A stretch of DNA of 64,000 nucleotides from Xanthomarina sp. F2636L (GTDB taxonomy: Bacteria; Bacteroidota; Bacteroidia; Flavobacteriales; Flavobacteriaceae). Both the position numbers and the translations under genes were made by a program. Under the pieces are notes generated by a model. It worked only from the letters and a program-made list of their open reading frames with translations, did no database searches and was not told the origin of the DNA. Numbering within the stretch: position 1 is the first letter of the stretch; each line of letters opens with the position of its first letter. The DNA lies in assembly GCF_026410195.1 (NCBI RefSeq), contig NZ_JAPMLM010000054.1, forward strand, positions 103,424 through 167,423, given 5' to 3'. This document shows positions 34,783 to 44,543 of the stretch, one piece after another.

Positions 34783-35529
34783 TTAGTTGGTTTCTCCATG
34801 AGGAGCTGTTTCTACGTCTTGATGTTTTTTGTTTTTTCCACTACCAATTGGAATACCAACGCCTAAATATATGGATCTGTTATATTGCTTTCCTTCAACT
34901 GGGTTTTTATTGATATTAACCAAACCGTAATAATATTTTAGGTTAATATTCATTCCCATTTTAGACATTAACTTGTAATTAATACTTCCCATTAATCCGG
35001 CATCTAGTGCCGTGGTTTGGTCTTTTATGTCTAACTTATAGCTTAAATCCTCTTTATCAATCACTCTGTTAGTAAAGAGATCATGTGCTTTGTACCTTAA
35101 GCCAAGCATGGTTCCAGCTCCTAAATAAAAGCGGTCTCCAAACTTTCTCTTAATAACAAGAGGGACATTAAAATAATTAATTTTACGTTGTACAGAACCC
35201 CCTTCGAAAGCAGCATCTAAATCGGGATTGTTTAAGCTGTAAACGGCAATATCTTCAGCTCCCATAGTGGATTTTACAATCACACCTGTATTGAAAATCC
35301 AATCGGGACTTTTCTTGATATTCATGTCGAAGTAAAACCCTAAATAAAAATTGGGACCCATATTAGAGGAAATCCCCTCTAAGCTAGAGAAATCTGCTCC
35401 TCCATCTAAACCAAATTCAATGTATTCCGAATTTAATTTATCTCCAAATAACAGAGATATTAATACTTGTGATTGAGCCTGGTAGCTTGCTAGTAAACAT
35501 AGGGAAAGGAGAATAAAATATCTCTTCAT
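34783..35529 (-). CDS. Outer membrane beta-barrel protein (PorT-like domain)
   Basis: A protein of 248 aa. The signal peptide MKRYFILLSLCLLASYQAQSQ is followed by beta-strand-rich sequence with the pattern of small 8-stranded outer-membrane barrels common in Bacteroidota (LGLRYKAHDLF, FNVPLVIKRKFGDRFYLGAG, YYYGLVNI, YLGVGIPIG). The central FNVPLVIKRKF segment is characteristic of the OMP_b-brl_2/PorT-like group. It is the first gene of a two-gene - strand unit. The role is unknown. Confidence 0.75.
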   Translation of the reverse strand: MKRYFILLSLCLLASYQAQSQVLISLLFGDKLNSEYIEFGLDGGADFSSLEGISSNMGPNFYLGFYFDMNIKKSPDWIFNTGVIVKSTMGAEDIAVYSLNNPDLDAAFEGGSVQRKINYFNVPLVIKRKFGDRFYLGAGTMLGLRYKAHDLFTNRVIDKEDLSYKLDIKDQTTALDAGLMGSINYKLMSKMGMNINLKYYYGLVNINKNPVEGKQYNRSIYLGVGIPIGSGKNKKHQDVETAPHGETN

Positions 35530-35755
35530 TTTATTAAGATCTTTTTAGAGGGTATATTAAACTTCATGGCTTGAATGAGGTATTTTTTTAGCCATAAATA
35601 ATTATGTACAACCTAAACAAAAGTAATTTTATTTTAATATAAATTAACCATTAAGATGTTTTTTTTAGATTGAATTGTTGTCATGGATTAATAATTATAG
35701 TTTGTCGTTTTTTTTTAGATAGATAATTCTACCTTTATACTTTAAGACATCCTAA

Positions 35756-38170
35756 ATGATCTATACATTTATTGAGCACATGATAACAGCTATAACTAAG
35801 ACTTTTTTTGTGAGTTTGATTTATAGAAAGACACGTTTTTTATTTCCCTGTCTGTTTAGCTTATATCTTATGCTTCCTTTAAGCCTTTTTGCTCAAGACG
35901 ACATTCAACCTCAAGTAAATAAAAAGCCTAAGGTCGCCTTAGTTTTAAGTGGAGGTGGTGCAAAAGGCATTGCTCATATTCCTGTTTTACAAGCTTTAGA
36001 CAGCTTGGGAATTGTACCAGATTTAATAGTTGGTACCAGTATGGGGGCTGTTGTTGGAGGCATGTATGCCATGGGGTATACTGGAGATAGTATTGCTAAA
36101 ATTGCTAGCCAGGCAAAATGGGGCGAACTTTTAGGAGGAGATGTGTCTTTAAAAGATGTAGGTGTAGAAGAGAAAAGTGAATTTGGACGTTATTTGGTTA
36201 ATTTAGATTATATCAATGGAAAACCTAAAATTAAAGCCTCTCTTTTAAAGGATCAGAATCTTAGAGAATTTTTGTCAACCGTTATGTACCCTGTTTATAA
36301 TGTGACGGATTTTGACGATTTAGCCATCCCTTTTCGAGCGGTAACTACAGATCTTGTCAACGGTCATGCAGTGGTTATTAAAGAGGGATCGCTTGCTCAA
36401 GCTATTAGAGCCAGTATGTCTATTCCAAGTGTGTTTCAGCCTGTGCCTTATAATGAAACCTTATTGGTGGATGGTGGTGTAGTAGATAATTTTCCAACAG
36501 GTATTGCCAAAGAATTGGGAGCAGACATTATTATAGGAAGTAATGTTGGAGGAGGCTTACAACCCAAAGAGAAATTAGATAATATAGCGACTATTTTGTT
36601 TCAAATGTCTATGTTGACTAGTAATCTGAAAGACCCTGCAAATAAAGCCTTATGTGATATTTTAATAGACCACGTTGGAAACTTAAGTTACTCTACACAG
36701 GATTTCGAAAAAAGTGATGCTATTTATAAACAAGGTTTAATAGCAAAATCTGCCAGTATTGATTCATTAGCTATTTTGGCAAAACAGCTAAACACCTATA
36801 AACAAAGAGAACATGCATTGCCCGAAATGAAAAACAACATTGTTTTCGATAGTATTCAATATCACAACATAAGCAAAGAAAACTTAAACCTGTTAAAGGC
36901 GAGAATGCAAGTTTTTGCTCATAAAAGGTATGATATCAACGAACTATTAGCGGCTACAGACAGAGCTATGGGGACAGAACTTTTCTATCAAATTAACTAT
37001 CATGTTGAAGTCGTTGAAGGTAAAAATATCCTGCATTTAAATGCTGTTGAAAAAGCAAAAAATCAAATAAGTGGCGCCTTACATTATGATACCCAGCAAG
37101 GGGTAGGTTTGGTGGTTAATTATACAGGAAGAAATATATTAGGCTATTATTCCAGATTGTTAATTGGTTTAGATATTGCCGAACAACCTAAATTTAGGAT
37201 CCAATATCAGCAAAATGTTGGAGACACTAAAAGCTGGTGGTGGCGGGCAGAAACTTTTGGGCAGCGCGTGAAACAGAACTTCTATTTGCAAGGGAATAAA
37301 GGGGAAGAATTAAAAAACAGCTATTTTCAAATGTATGGACAGATAAATAAAAACCTGTCATCTATATACAATTATATAGGTCTAGATTTAATTTATAGTT
37401 ATACCAAATTAAAACCATCTGTAGATCCTTCTTTTAACGACAATGTTTACGATTTAAGAAAGTACACCTATGGTAATTTGGAGGTAAACTTACAGTTTCA
37501 GCACAACTCTATGAATCAGGTTTTCTTTGCAACTTCCGGAACATATTTTAATACAAGAATAGGTAGAACCTTAGCAAGTAAGGTGGAGGTATCTTTAGAT
37601 GTTAATTCCCAAAATGATGTAGAGGGAATAACAAACGGATTTTCGAAATTTAGTTTCTTGTTTGAAAAACGGATGCCCATAACCGAAAAAACATCACTTA
37701 TTACAGGACTAAGTACTGGGTTTATGTTTATGGACGATGTAGATGCAAACGACATATCTGTTTTAGAATACGGACCTACAGCTAAATATTTTTTAGGTGG
37801 AAATTTAGTAAGACCTATTAGAGATGCCATAGTTTTTCAAGGCCTGAAAGATTCCGAATTAATCGCTTCGCAGTATATGAAATTGCATATCGCAACACAA
37901 TTCAATCCATTAAACAACATCTATTTAACACCTTATGTTAACTTGGCTTCCGTTGGATTTGGTGATTTTGACGATTATATGACAGATGCCTTTTCACCTA
38001 AGGGAAACTGGGTTAATACTACAGATACAAGTCTACTTTTTTCAGCAGGAACTACCATTTCCTATAATTCTATTTTAGGACCAGTAAATTTTGATATGGC
38101 TTATATAAATGATTTAAATAAAGTGAAGCTCTTTTTTAGTGTTGGACTAAAATTGAGTATTCCATATTAA
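35756..38170 (+). CDS. Patatin-like phospholipase with C-terminal outer-membrane barrel (type Vd-like)
   Basis: A protein of up to 804 aa. The patatin domain has the oxyanion loop SGGGAKG (65-71), nucleophile Ser95 in GTSMGA, and the catalytic Asp in VDGGVVDNFP (about 240). A POTRA-like segment (about 360-425) is followed by a long beta-strand region ending FFSVGLKLSIPY, as in Omp85-type barrels. This order matches type Vd (PlpD-like) autotransporters, although release or surface display is inferred. The signal is LFPCLFSLYLMLPLSLFAQ. The TTG at 35816 (MIYRKTRF...) would give a more usual signal length than ATG 35756, so the start is uncertain by 20 codons. Confidence 0.85.
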   Translation: MIYTFIEHMITAITKTFFVSLIYRKTRFLFPCLFSLYLMLPLSLFAQDDIQPQVNKKPKVALVLSGGGAKGIAHIPVLQALDSLGIVPDLIVGTSMGAVVGGMYAMGYTGDSIAKIASQAKWGELLGGDVSLKDVGVEEKSEFGRYLVNLDYINGKPKIKASLLKDQNLREFLSTVMYPVYNVTDFDDLAIPFRAVTTDLVNGHAVVIKEGSLAQAIRASMSIPSVFQPVPYNETLLVDGGVVDNFPTGIAKELGADIIIGSNVGGGLQPKEKLDNIATILFQMSMLTSNLKDPANKALCDILIDHVGNLSYSTQDFEKSDAIYKQGLIAKSASIDSLAILAKQLNTYKQREHALPEMKNNIVFDSIQYHNISKENLNLLKARMQVFAHKRYDINELLAATDRAMGTELFYQINYHVEVVEGKNILHLNAVEKAKNQISGALHYDTQQGVGLVVNYTGRNILGYYSRLLIGLDIAEQPKFRIQYQQNVGDTKSWWWRAETFGQRVKQNFYLQGNKGEELKNSYFQMYGQINKNLSSIYNYIGLDLIYSYTKLKPSVDPSFNDNVYDLRKYTYGNLEVNLQFQHNSMNQVFFATSGTYFNTRIGRTLASKVEVSLDVNSQNDVEGITNGFSKFSFLFEKRMPITEKTSLITGLSTGFMFMDDVDANDISVLEYGPTAKYFLGGNLVRPIRDAIVFQGLKDSELIASQYMKLHIATQFNPLNNIYLTPYVNLASVGFGDFDDYMTDAFSPKGNWVNTTDTSLLFSAGTTISYNSILGPVNFDMAYINDLNKVKLFFSVGLKLSIPY

Positions 38171-38197
38171 TTGATAAGTTGTTTTTTATATAAACTT

Positions 38198-39523
38198 TTA
38201 GTCTTCGACCTCCGACGTTTCTGGGTCTTTTTTACTTGCTAAGCGTAAAATGATATAGCCTACAATTCCAGAAACTAAAGAACCGATGATAATTCCCACC
38301 TTCGAGGAGTTTATAAACACCAGATTGTTACTAAAAGCCAAGTTGGCAATAAAAATAGACATGGTAAACCCAACACCTGCAATGCAGGCAATACCTACTA
38401 TTTGTTTAAAATTGATGCCAGAAGGGAGTTCGGTTATTTTTAGTTTAACGCCTAAATAGGAGAAGAGACTAACACCTACTAGTTTCCCAACAAACAAACT
38501 AATAGCGATATAAGTAATTAAGTCAAAATTTAAATCGGAATCCGTACTTAATACCACTCCTGCATTAGCAAAGGCAAAAACAGGCAGAATAAAATAGGCT
38601 GTCATGCTATGGAGTTTATGTTCTAAATGCTGTAATGGCGATCTGACTTCAGAAATTAAATCGTCTAAATCATCTATATACTGTACTTCCTCTTTTGTTA
38701 ATAAGTGATGATCGTTGTCGTCATACTCTTCTAAGATGTTTTTTGAAACAGAGGTCAGGTTTACCGAAAAGGAGTTGATGTTAATTCTTCTTTTAATAGG
38801 AATAGTGAAAGCTAGTAGCACCCCAGCAATGGTTGGATGAATTCCCGATTTTAAAAATAAAAACCAGATAATAACAGCCAATACTATTCCAATTTCAAAG
38901 GAATAATGTTTTTTATGATATAGGGTTGCTAATAAGCCTATTAATCCCAAACCAATAAGGATAAATGTCCAATTGATATCGCTGCTATAAAATATAGCTA
39001 TAACCAGTACTGCCGCAATATCGTCTATTATAGCAAAAGCTGTAAGGAATATTTTTAAACTTAAGGGGACTCTTTTTCCTAAGGTAGCAAGAATAGCCAA
39101 GGCAAAGGCAATGTCTGTAGCCATAGGTATTCCCCAACCACCTGTTGTATTTGGGTCTTGATTTAAAAAGAAATATAACCCAACAGGAGCCAGAACACCT
39201 CCTAAGGCAGCTACAAATGGAAAACTTGCTTTTTTAAGCGTATTAATTTCACCTGTTAATAGTTCCCGTTTTAATTCTAAACCAATTAAAAAGAAAAATA
39301 TAGCCATTAGACCATCGTTAATCCAAAGGATTAAGGGTTTTATTAATTCAAAATCTTGAAATGTTACCCCAATCTGAATTTGCCATAAGCTTTCGTATGT
39401 TGAACTATAAGGGGAATTTGCCCAAATAAGAGCAATTATTGTAGCGCCAAATAGTAAATTTCCAGCGAGGCTTTCAAATTTTATAAACTTTTGAAATGGA
39501 GAAAGAAGGACTTTTTTTATCAT
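38198..39523 (-). CDS. nhaA: Na+/H+ antiporter NhaA
   Basis: A sodium/proton antiporter of 441 aa in the inner membrane, for salt and alkaline pH tolerance. It has twelve spans. The paired aspartates of the ion site are in AIIDDIAAVLVIAIFY (Asp167/Asp168), and MATDIAFALAIL is the other conserved helix. Between the spans near residues 255-295 there is a charged loop (EEYDDNDHHLLTKEEVQYIDDLDD) of the kind seen in other flavobacterial NhaA. It is convergent with the patatin gene, with only 27 bp between, and monocistronic. Confidence 0.94.
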   Translation of the reverse strand: MIKKVLLSPFQKFIKFESLAGNLLFGATIIALIWANSPYSSTYESLWQIQIGVTFQDFELIKPLILWINDGLMAIFFFLIGLELKRELLTGEINTLKKASFPFVAALGGVLAPVGLYFFLNQDPNTTGGWGIPMATDIAFALAILATLGKRVPLSLKIFLTAFAIIDDIAAVLVIAIFYSSDINWTFILIGLGLIGLLATLYHKKHYSFEIGIVLAVIIWFLFLKSGIHPTIAGVLLAFTIPIKRRININSFSVNLTSVSKNILEEYDDNDHHLLTKEEVQYIDDLDDLISEVRSPLQHLEHKLHSMTAYFILPVFAFANAGVVLSTDSDLNFDLITYIAISLFVGKLVGVSLFSYLGVKLKITELPSGINFKQIVGIACIAGVGFTMSIFIANLAFSNNLVFINSSKVGIIIGSLVSGIVGYIILRLASKKDPETSEVED

Positions 39524-39728
39524 TAATTATATGTTCTAGGTTGTTAAAAGTAAACAGCCTTCATAACATGAAAACAAGTGCCTACTAGCTAAAAGAATCA
39601 TTCAAAAATAATATTTCTACTTTTAAATTCATACGAATTAAAAAAAAAGAATTAGTTGTTTTTAAAAATGTAGCGCAAGTCCTAAATTAGAGGGTCTTAG
39701 CTGGGATTTATCAATTTTTATTTTTAAA

Positions 39729-40733
39729 CTATTCAAAATCATTGCCATATATCAGATCCAGGAATTCTGATTTTGTAAGCTTTCCAAAATAGTCTTCAAG
39801 AGACAAACTTTTTAGTTTTTTGTCAATTTCGGTTTTATCATAGGCGACACCTATTAAAAGATTTTCAATATCTGCAACAGGTTTTTTGCCAAAAAAGTCA
39901 CCAAAAATAGTTGCTTCTGTAATATGTCCCTTTTCCACAAAAATGCGTAAATCTATTTCTCCAACAGAAAAACGCTTGTTGCGTTGGATGTTAAATTTAG
40001 GCGAACGTCCAAAATTCCAATCCCATAAATCGTATTTCTCAGCCTTTAATTGGTGCACGCCTTGCCATTCGGCTTCAGTTAATTTATAGGTTTCAAAAGG
40101 TTCACTGGCTTCGTATAAACCATGAAGGAGTTGTTTTTTGAAATCGGACATTGTTATTGGCGAACTTAAAAACTCACTAATGTTAGCTACGCGACTTCTA
40201 ACAGATTTATGACCTTTAGAAGCTATTTTGTTCATTTTAACTTGTAGGGCTTTCACTACTTCACTCATGTCTGTGTCTAAAAGTAAGGTGCCATGACTTA
40301 TCATCCGTTTTCCAGTTGAAAATTGGGCTGTACCAGAAATTTTCTTGTCGTTAACCAAAATATCATTTCGTCCTTTCAATTCAGCTGAAACCCCCATGCT
40401 GTTTAATACCCTAATTACTGGTGCCGTAAATTTTTTAAAGTTACTAATGCTTTTCCCATCATGGTTGGTTATAAAACTAAAATTTAAATTCCCTAAATCG
40501 TGATAAACAGCGCCACCACCAGAAATTCTACGGACAACATGAATGCCTTTTTCGTCGACATATTCATAATTAATCTCCTCTAATGTGTTTTGGTTTCTGC
40601 CAATAATAATAGCAGGTTCGTTGATGTAAAATAAGAGGTAATCTGTGGTTGCATCAAAATGTCTCAGCGCATATTCTTCTAATGCCAGATTTAATTTTGG
40701 ATTGGTGTGGCCTTCATTATCTATAAAAATCAT
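39729..40733 (-). CDS. lplA: Lipoate--protein ligase
   Basis: Attaches free lipoate through lipoyl-AMP to 2-oxoacid dehydrogenases and the glycine cleavage H protein in the cytoplasm. The 334 aa contain the BPL/LPL motif RRISGGGAVYHDLGNLNFSF (69-88), GRNDILVNDKKISGTAQ and ISHGTLLLDTDM, and a C-terminal accessory domain with WGRSPKFN-like text (WNFGRSPKFNIQR). All family blocks are present. A TATCTTTG promoter box lies 25 bp upstream of the start, which suggests a short leader and monocistronic expression. Confidence 0.92.
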   Translation of the reverse strand: MIFIDNEGHTNPKLNLALEEYALRHFDATTDYLLFYINEPAIIIGRNQNTLEEINYEYVDEKGIHVVRRISGGGAVYHDLGNLNFSFITNHDGKSISNFKKFTAPVIRVLNSMGVSAELKGRNDILVNDKKISGTAQFSTGKRMISHGTLLLDTDMSEVVKALQVKMNKIASKGHKSVRSRVANISEFLSSPITMSDFKKQLLHGLYEASEPFETYKLTEAEWQGVHQLKAEKYDLWDWNFGRSPKFNIQRNKRFSVGEIDLRIFVEKGHITEATIFGDFFGKKPVADIENLLIGVAYDKTEIDKKLKSLSLEDYFGKLTKSEFLDLIYGNDFE

Positions 40734-40757
40734 TGGGATGTCTTGTTTAGTCTTTTA

Positions 40758-40765
40758 CAAAGATA
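40758..40765 (-). promoter_or_regulatory. Candidate -7 box TATCTTTG for lplA
   Basis: An exact - strand match to TAnnTTTG, 25 bp upstream of the lplA ATG. Confidence 0.55.
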
Positions 40766-40869
40766 AAAAAATGGAATGGAAGCTATTTGGTTCTTGATAA
40801 AAATTCCATTTCAACCATTATTAGTTTTGGAGGTCAATTTAACTACCGCTTTTACAACTATGTTCATAC

Positions 40870-40886
40870 ATGACACAGCATGTCAT
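40870..40886. promoter_or_regulatory. Palindrome ATGACA-N5-TGTCAT
   Basis: A perfect 6-bp inverted repeat with a 5-bp centre, 22 bp upstream of a TATATTTG box at 40909-40916, so it covers the -33 region. This is the position of an operator or activator site for the + strand transcript starting near 40923. The cognate regulator is unknown. Confidence 0.4.
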
Positions 40887-40908
40887 ACACTAAACTAATG
40901 ATGTGAAT

Positions 40909-41060
40909 TATATTTGTACCATGAATTAGAAACATATATGATTTCTAAATAAAAGTTTTTTAAGTGTTATAATAAAAGTAAAGCCAAGTTTGATTAATAG
41001 CGTTTTTTAGATTTTTGGTTATTTTTTAAAGGGTCTTGCAGCAATGTGAGACCCTTTTTT
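40909..41060 (+). ncRNA. Candidate small RNA (promoter-to-terminator unit without ORF)
   Basis: TATATTTG at 40909-40916 matches TAnnTTTG, and a strong terminator ends at 41060. A transcript starting near 40923 would be about 138 nt. The only ATG frames inside end after three to five codons (ATG AAT TAG; ATG ATT TCT AAA TAA), and no flanking gene is continued. It may instead be a relic or an orphan leader. The remainder of 40734-41311 (after 41060) holds AT-rich DNA and the unseen promoter of the next gene. Confidence 0.35.
41028..41060 (+). terminator. Rho-independent terminator
   Basis: Perfect 9-bp stem AAAGGGTCT/AGACCCTTT, 12-nt loop, T6 run at 41055-41060. No + strand gene ends within 2.8 kb upstream, so it belongs to an unannotated transcript. 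Confidence 0.75.
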
Positions 41061-41311
41061 GTTTAGCAGGATATTATTGATTTGGTATATTTAATTTTTT
41101 ATTTACGTTAAGTATTCGATCTAAGATTATTTTAAATGAACAATGTGCTATTTAAAATGATAGGTTTTTATGTCTTTATAGTGAGAAAGTAAAACGCATG
41201 TGTTTTAAATTTGACAAAATACATCTAAAGGGTATTCTGTTAAAAATCAATTACTTAAAAAAATATAGGTTTTATTTTTATAACTTGTAGTTTAATCTAA
41301 TTTCGAAGCTC

Positions 41312-42610
41312 ATGAAAATAATTACTTTTTTACTTGTCTTAGTAACTTTTGGAATACAAGCTCAGACCTTTCCAAGTCCATACTGCAGCATGGCAGATGC
41401 TGCAAGTACTACGGTTGAAGAATTTACGGCCCTTCATTTTGCAGATTATGGCATCACAAATACAGATACCTCTTCCGTGCTGATAGATAAAACCACGACC
41501 GTAATTGATGTGACACGAGGTACGGTTTATTCGTTTGATGCAAGTGGAAACACTTATGGTGATTTTGATAATAATATCGTTGCCTTTATCGATTGGAACC
41601 ACAATGACGTTTTAGATGATGCAGGCGAAATCTATGAGGTAGGAACCCTTACCAACTCTTCAGGAGATGATGGTGTCTACGTGAGCATGAATATTTCAGT
41701 ACCACCAGATGCTGCTATTGGAAGCACCAGAATTAGAATAACCAAGGTATATACAGATGATTATACGACAGCAGTAATAGATCCGTGCGCGATTTCTATG
41801 GAAATTCCTGGCTATGGTATTTTTCCAGGCTATGGACAAGCTTTAGATTTTATTTTGGAAGTCAATGGGAATTTTCCAAGTCCGTATTGTGCAATTATTA
41901 ATGCTACCGATGTGCCTGTTGAAGAGATTACAACCGTTAATTTTGCCGGAACTAGCATTTCGAATACCATCACATATACTGTTTTAATAGACGAAACGGC
42001 TAGTGTTGTTGATGTGGCAGGAGGTGAGACCTATACTCTAGAAGTATCTGGAAACACTCATGGGGATTCAGAAAATAATATCGTTGCTTTTATTGATTGG
42101 AACCAAAACTATATTTTAGATGATGCCGGTGAAATATACGACATAGGAACTCTTAGCAACTCCACCGGAAGTGATGGCATTTCTGTTTCTTTAGATATTA
42201 CAGTGCCCACGGATGCCGTTTTAGGAACTACACGAATTAGAATCATAAAATCAGATACAAACGAGACATATCCTATAGATTTTGATCCATGTAATATTTT
42301 CTTGGGAACTGGACCAGGTTATGGACAAGGTCTAGATTTTACCTTGAATATCATGCCATTAAGTATCGAAACGTTTGATATACATGCCTTATCCGTTTAT
42401 CCAATTCCTGTAAATGATGTTTTAAATGTTAAATACAAATCTGCTTTGAGTGCAGTAAAAATATACAATCTGTTAGGTCAAGAAGTTTACGTAGAAAATG
42501 CAGCAGCCTCTCATTTGCAAGTAGATGTGTCTTCGCTTCGTGCTGGGGCATATATAGTGAAAGTATATGTTGAAGAAGCGATTCATAGTTTCAGGATTCT
42601 CAAACAATAG
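41312..42610 (+). CDS. Secreted GEVED-domain protein with T9SS sorting signal
   Basis: A protein of 432 aa exported by Sec (MKIITFLLVLVTFGIQAQ) and then probably by type IX secretion. Two tandem GEVED-type repeats each begin FPSPYC (about residues 21 and 190) and contain NNIVAFIDWN, DDAGEIY, GSTRIRI/GTTRIRI and PGYGQ. The C-terminal 75 residues are a type A sorting domain (LSVYPIPVNDVLNVKY, VKIYNLLGQEVY, LRAGAYIVKV, ILKQ). The ligand is unknown; this arrangement is usual in surface adhesins and in accessory domains of polymer-degrading enzymes. The two repeats are about 60% alike and point to internal duplication. Confidence 0.85.
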   Translation: MKIITFLLVLVTFGIQAQTFPSPYCSMADAASTTVEEFTALHFADYGITNTDTSSVLIDKTTTVIDVTRGTVYSFDASGNTYGDFDNNIVAFIDWNHNDVLDDAGEIYEVGTLTNSSGDDGVYVSMNISVPPDAAIGSTRIRITKVYTDDYTTAVIDPCAISMEIPGYGIFPGYGQALDFILEVNGNFPSPYCAIINATDVPVEEITTVNFAGTSISNTITYTVLIDETASVVDVAGGETYTLEVSGNTHGDSENNIVAFIDWNQNYILDDAGEIYDIGTLSNSTGSDGISVSLDITVPTDAVLGTTRIRIIKSDTNETYPIDFDPCNIFLGTGPGYGQGLDFTLNIMPLSIETFDIHALSVYPIPVNDVLNVKYKSALSAVKIYNLLGQEVYVENAAASHLQVDVSSLRAGAYIVKVYVEEAIHSFRILKQ

Positions 42611-42640
42611 GTAAATAATATTTCATTTTAAAATACATCT

Positions 42641-42677
42641 AAACTGAACAAGAGGTCTATTTTGTTCAGTTTTTTTG
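42641..42677 (+). terminator. Rho-independent terminator
   Basis: Stem AAACTGAACAA/TTGTTCAGTTT with a 10-nt loop and T7, 30 bp after the GEVED gene. Confidence 0.85.
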
Positions 42678-43016
42678 TTTCAAAAAGTTTCATTTAAACT
42701 GGGTTAAAGAATTATAGTAGTAAATGAGATCGTCATAGACTAACTACTTTATACATATTAGATGAAAGTAAACTGTATGACAAACTAACAATAAACATCT
42801 TGAAGCATTTTTCTTGTTACAAACAACAACAGTGTTCTAAATCAGAAATTAACAGCATAAAAGTGACTCCGATTGTCTTTTTAGAATATGAGAATATTAT
42901 GTTAATTTGGTTTTTGCTTTAGCAACTTTATTCTAATTTGCAGATATCTCACTTTTTACAGACATACATCCTATATGTAATTAGCGATTATTTTTAAAAC
43001 TAAAAATTCTGATATT
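42678..43016. other. Intergenic region, no gene seen
   Basis: AT-rich spacer between the GEVED gene's terminator and the GH3-family gene. It presumably contains the GH3 promoter, but no exact TAnnTTTG box was found (CTAATTTG near 42935 is one base short). No repeats. Confidence 0.35.
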
Positions 43017-44543
43017 ATGGCCATACTCGGAAACATTATCAAAGGTGTTATTGATATAAAAGATTCATTTTCTTCAGAGATAGTACCTGTTGAAGCTCAA
43101 AAAAAGGTCTTAAAAGAACTGCTTGATAAAGCAAAAGACACACAGTTTGGACAACACTACAACTTCCAATCTATTTTGGAGTCTGAAGATGTAGAGAAGG
43201 CATTTTCAAAGCAAGTTCCGTATTTCGATTATAACAAGATCCATGAAGCATGGTGGTTTAAACTTCAAGAAGGCGAAGAAAACGTGACTTGGCCAGGACA
43301 TCCTAATTACTTTGCACTAAGTTCAGGAACCACAGGAAAAACCAGTAAGCGTATTCCGGTAACCGATGAGATGATTGAAGCCATTAAGCAGGCTGGAATC
43401 AATCAAGTGTTTTCTCTAAGTCATTTTGATTTTGAAGCCAATTTTTTCGAAAAGGAAATCATGATGCTAGGTAGTTCTACCAATTTACAAGAAAAAGGCA
43501 ATCACTTAGAAGGAGAAATTAGTGGCATTACAGCAAGTAATATTCCTTTTTGGTTTCGAGCTTATTATAAGCCAGGCGAAGATATTGCTAAAATTGACGA
43601 CTGGGATGAACGCGTGCTACACATTGCAGAAAACGCTAGAAATTGGGATATTGGTGCCTTAAGTGGCATTCCATCATGGATGGAGTTGATGATGCAGAAA
43701 GTGATAGCGCATCACCAATTAAATCACATCCATGAGATTTGGCCTAATCTTCAAGTTTTTACCTCTGGAGGGGTTGCTTTTGGCCCATATCAGAAAAGTT
43801 TTAATGCGCTTTTGGGGCATCCCATCACTGTAATTGATACCTATTTGGCGTCAGAAGGTTTTTTGGCATTTCAGGCAAGACCAGAAACAGATGCCATGCA
43901 ATTAGTAACAGATAATGGGATTTATTTTGAATTTGTGCCTTTTAAACCAGAATATATTCGTGAAGATGGCTCCTTAGTTGCAGATGCACCTTCAGTTTCC
44001 TTAAAAGACGTAACATTACATCAAGATTATGTTTTAATCATTAGTACCGTTAGTGGCGCTTGGCGCTATGAAATTGGCGATACCATCGAGTTTACAGATG
44101 TGGAACGGGCAGAAATTAAAATTACCGGTCGCACCAAGTTTTTCTTAAACACCGTTGGCTCGCAATTATCTGTGAATAAAATGGATGATGCCTTACAAGT
44201 ATTAGAAAACAAATTCTCAACCAAAATTCCTGAATATACTATTTGTGCCAAACGTTGCGAAGATGATGAATTTTACCATTGTTGGTATCTTGGTACTGAG
44301 GATGATTTAAACTCTGAAGAAGTTGCCCAAGCCTTAGATGGATTTTTAAAGGAAGCCAATAAAAATTATAAAGTAGCTAGAAGTAAGGCTTTAAAAGGAG
44401 TTCGTGTGAAATTAATTTCACCAAACCTGTTTCATGAATGGAATGGAGCAAATAAGAAAAAAGGTGGACAGGTTAAAATGGAACGTGTTATGAACGAAGA
44501 GACATTCCAGCAATGGGAAGATTTTGTCAATTTAGAGAAGTAG
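43017..44543 (+). CDS. GH3 family acyl-adenylating amidosynthetase-like protein
   Basis: A protein of 508 aa of the GH3 superfamily, whose plant members adenylate a carboxylic acid and join it to an amino acid. The ATP/AMP-binding motif SSGTTGK is at 102-108. TFLASEGF-like IDTYLASEGFLAFQARP, YRYEIGD-like WRYEIGDTIEF and ITGRTKFFLN follow in family order, and the C-terminal lid HEWNGANKKKGGQVKM is present. The bacterial substrate is not known. No signal peptide. Its 3' end overlaps a convergent metalloprotease gene by 17 bp. Confidence 0.88.
   Translation: MAILGNIIKGVIDIKDSFSSEIVPVEAQKKVLKELLDKAKDTQFGQHYNFQSILESEDVEKAFSKQVPYFDYNKIHEAWWFKLQEGEENVTWPGHPNYFALSSGTTGKTSKRIPVTDEMIEAIKQAGINQVFSLSHFDFEANFFEKEIMMLGSSTNLQEKGNHLEGEISGITASNIPFWFRAYYKPGEDIAKIDDWDERVLHIAENARNWDIGALSGIPSWMELMMQKVIAHHQLNHIHEIWPNLQVFTSGGVAFGPYQKSFNALLGHPITVIDTYLASEGFLAFQARPETDAMQLVTDNGIYFEFVPFKPEYIREDGSLVADAPSVSLKDVTLHQDYVLIISTVSGAWRYEIGDTIEFTDVERAEIKITGRTKFFLNTVGSQLSVNKMDDALQVLENKFSTKIPEYTICAKRCEDDEFYHCWYLGTEDDLNSEEVAQALDGFLKEANKNYKVARSKALKGVRVKLISPNLFHEWNGANKKKGGQVKMERVMNEETFQQWEDFVNLEK

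Noticed and set aside
33942..35529. The two barrel genes as part of the T9SS Por machinery
   Set aside because: They resemble generic small outer-membrane barrels. No PorK/L/M/N, SprA or SprE genes are nearby, so a secretion role is not supported.
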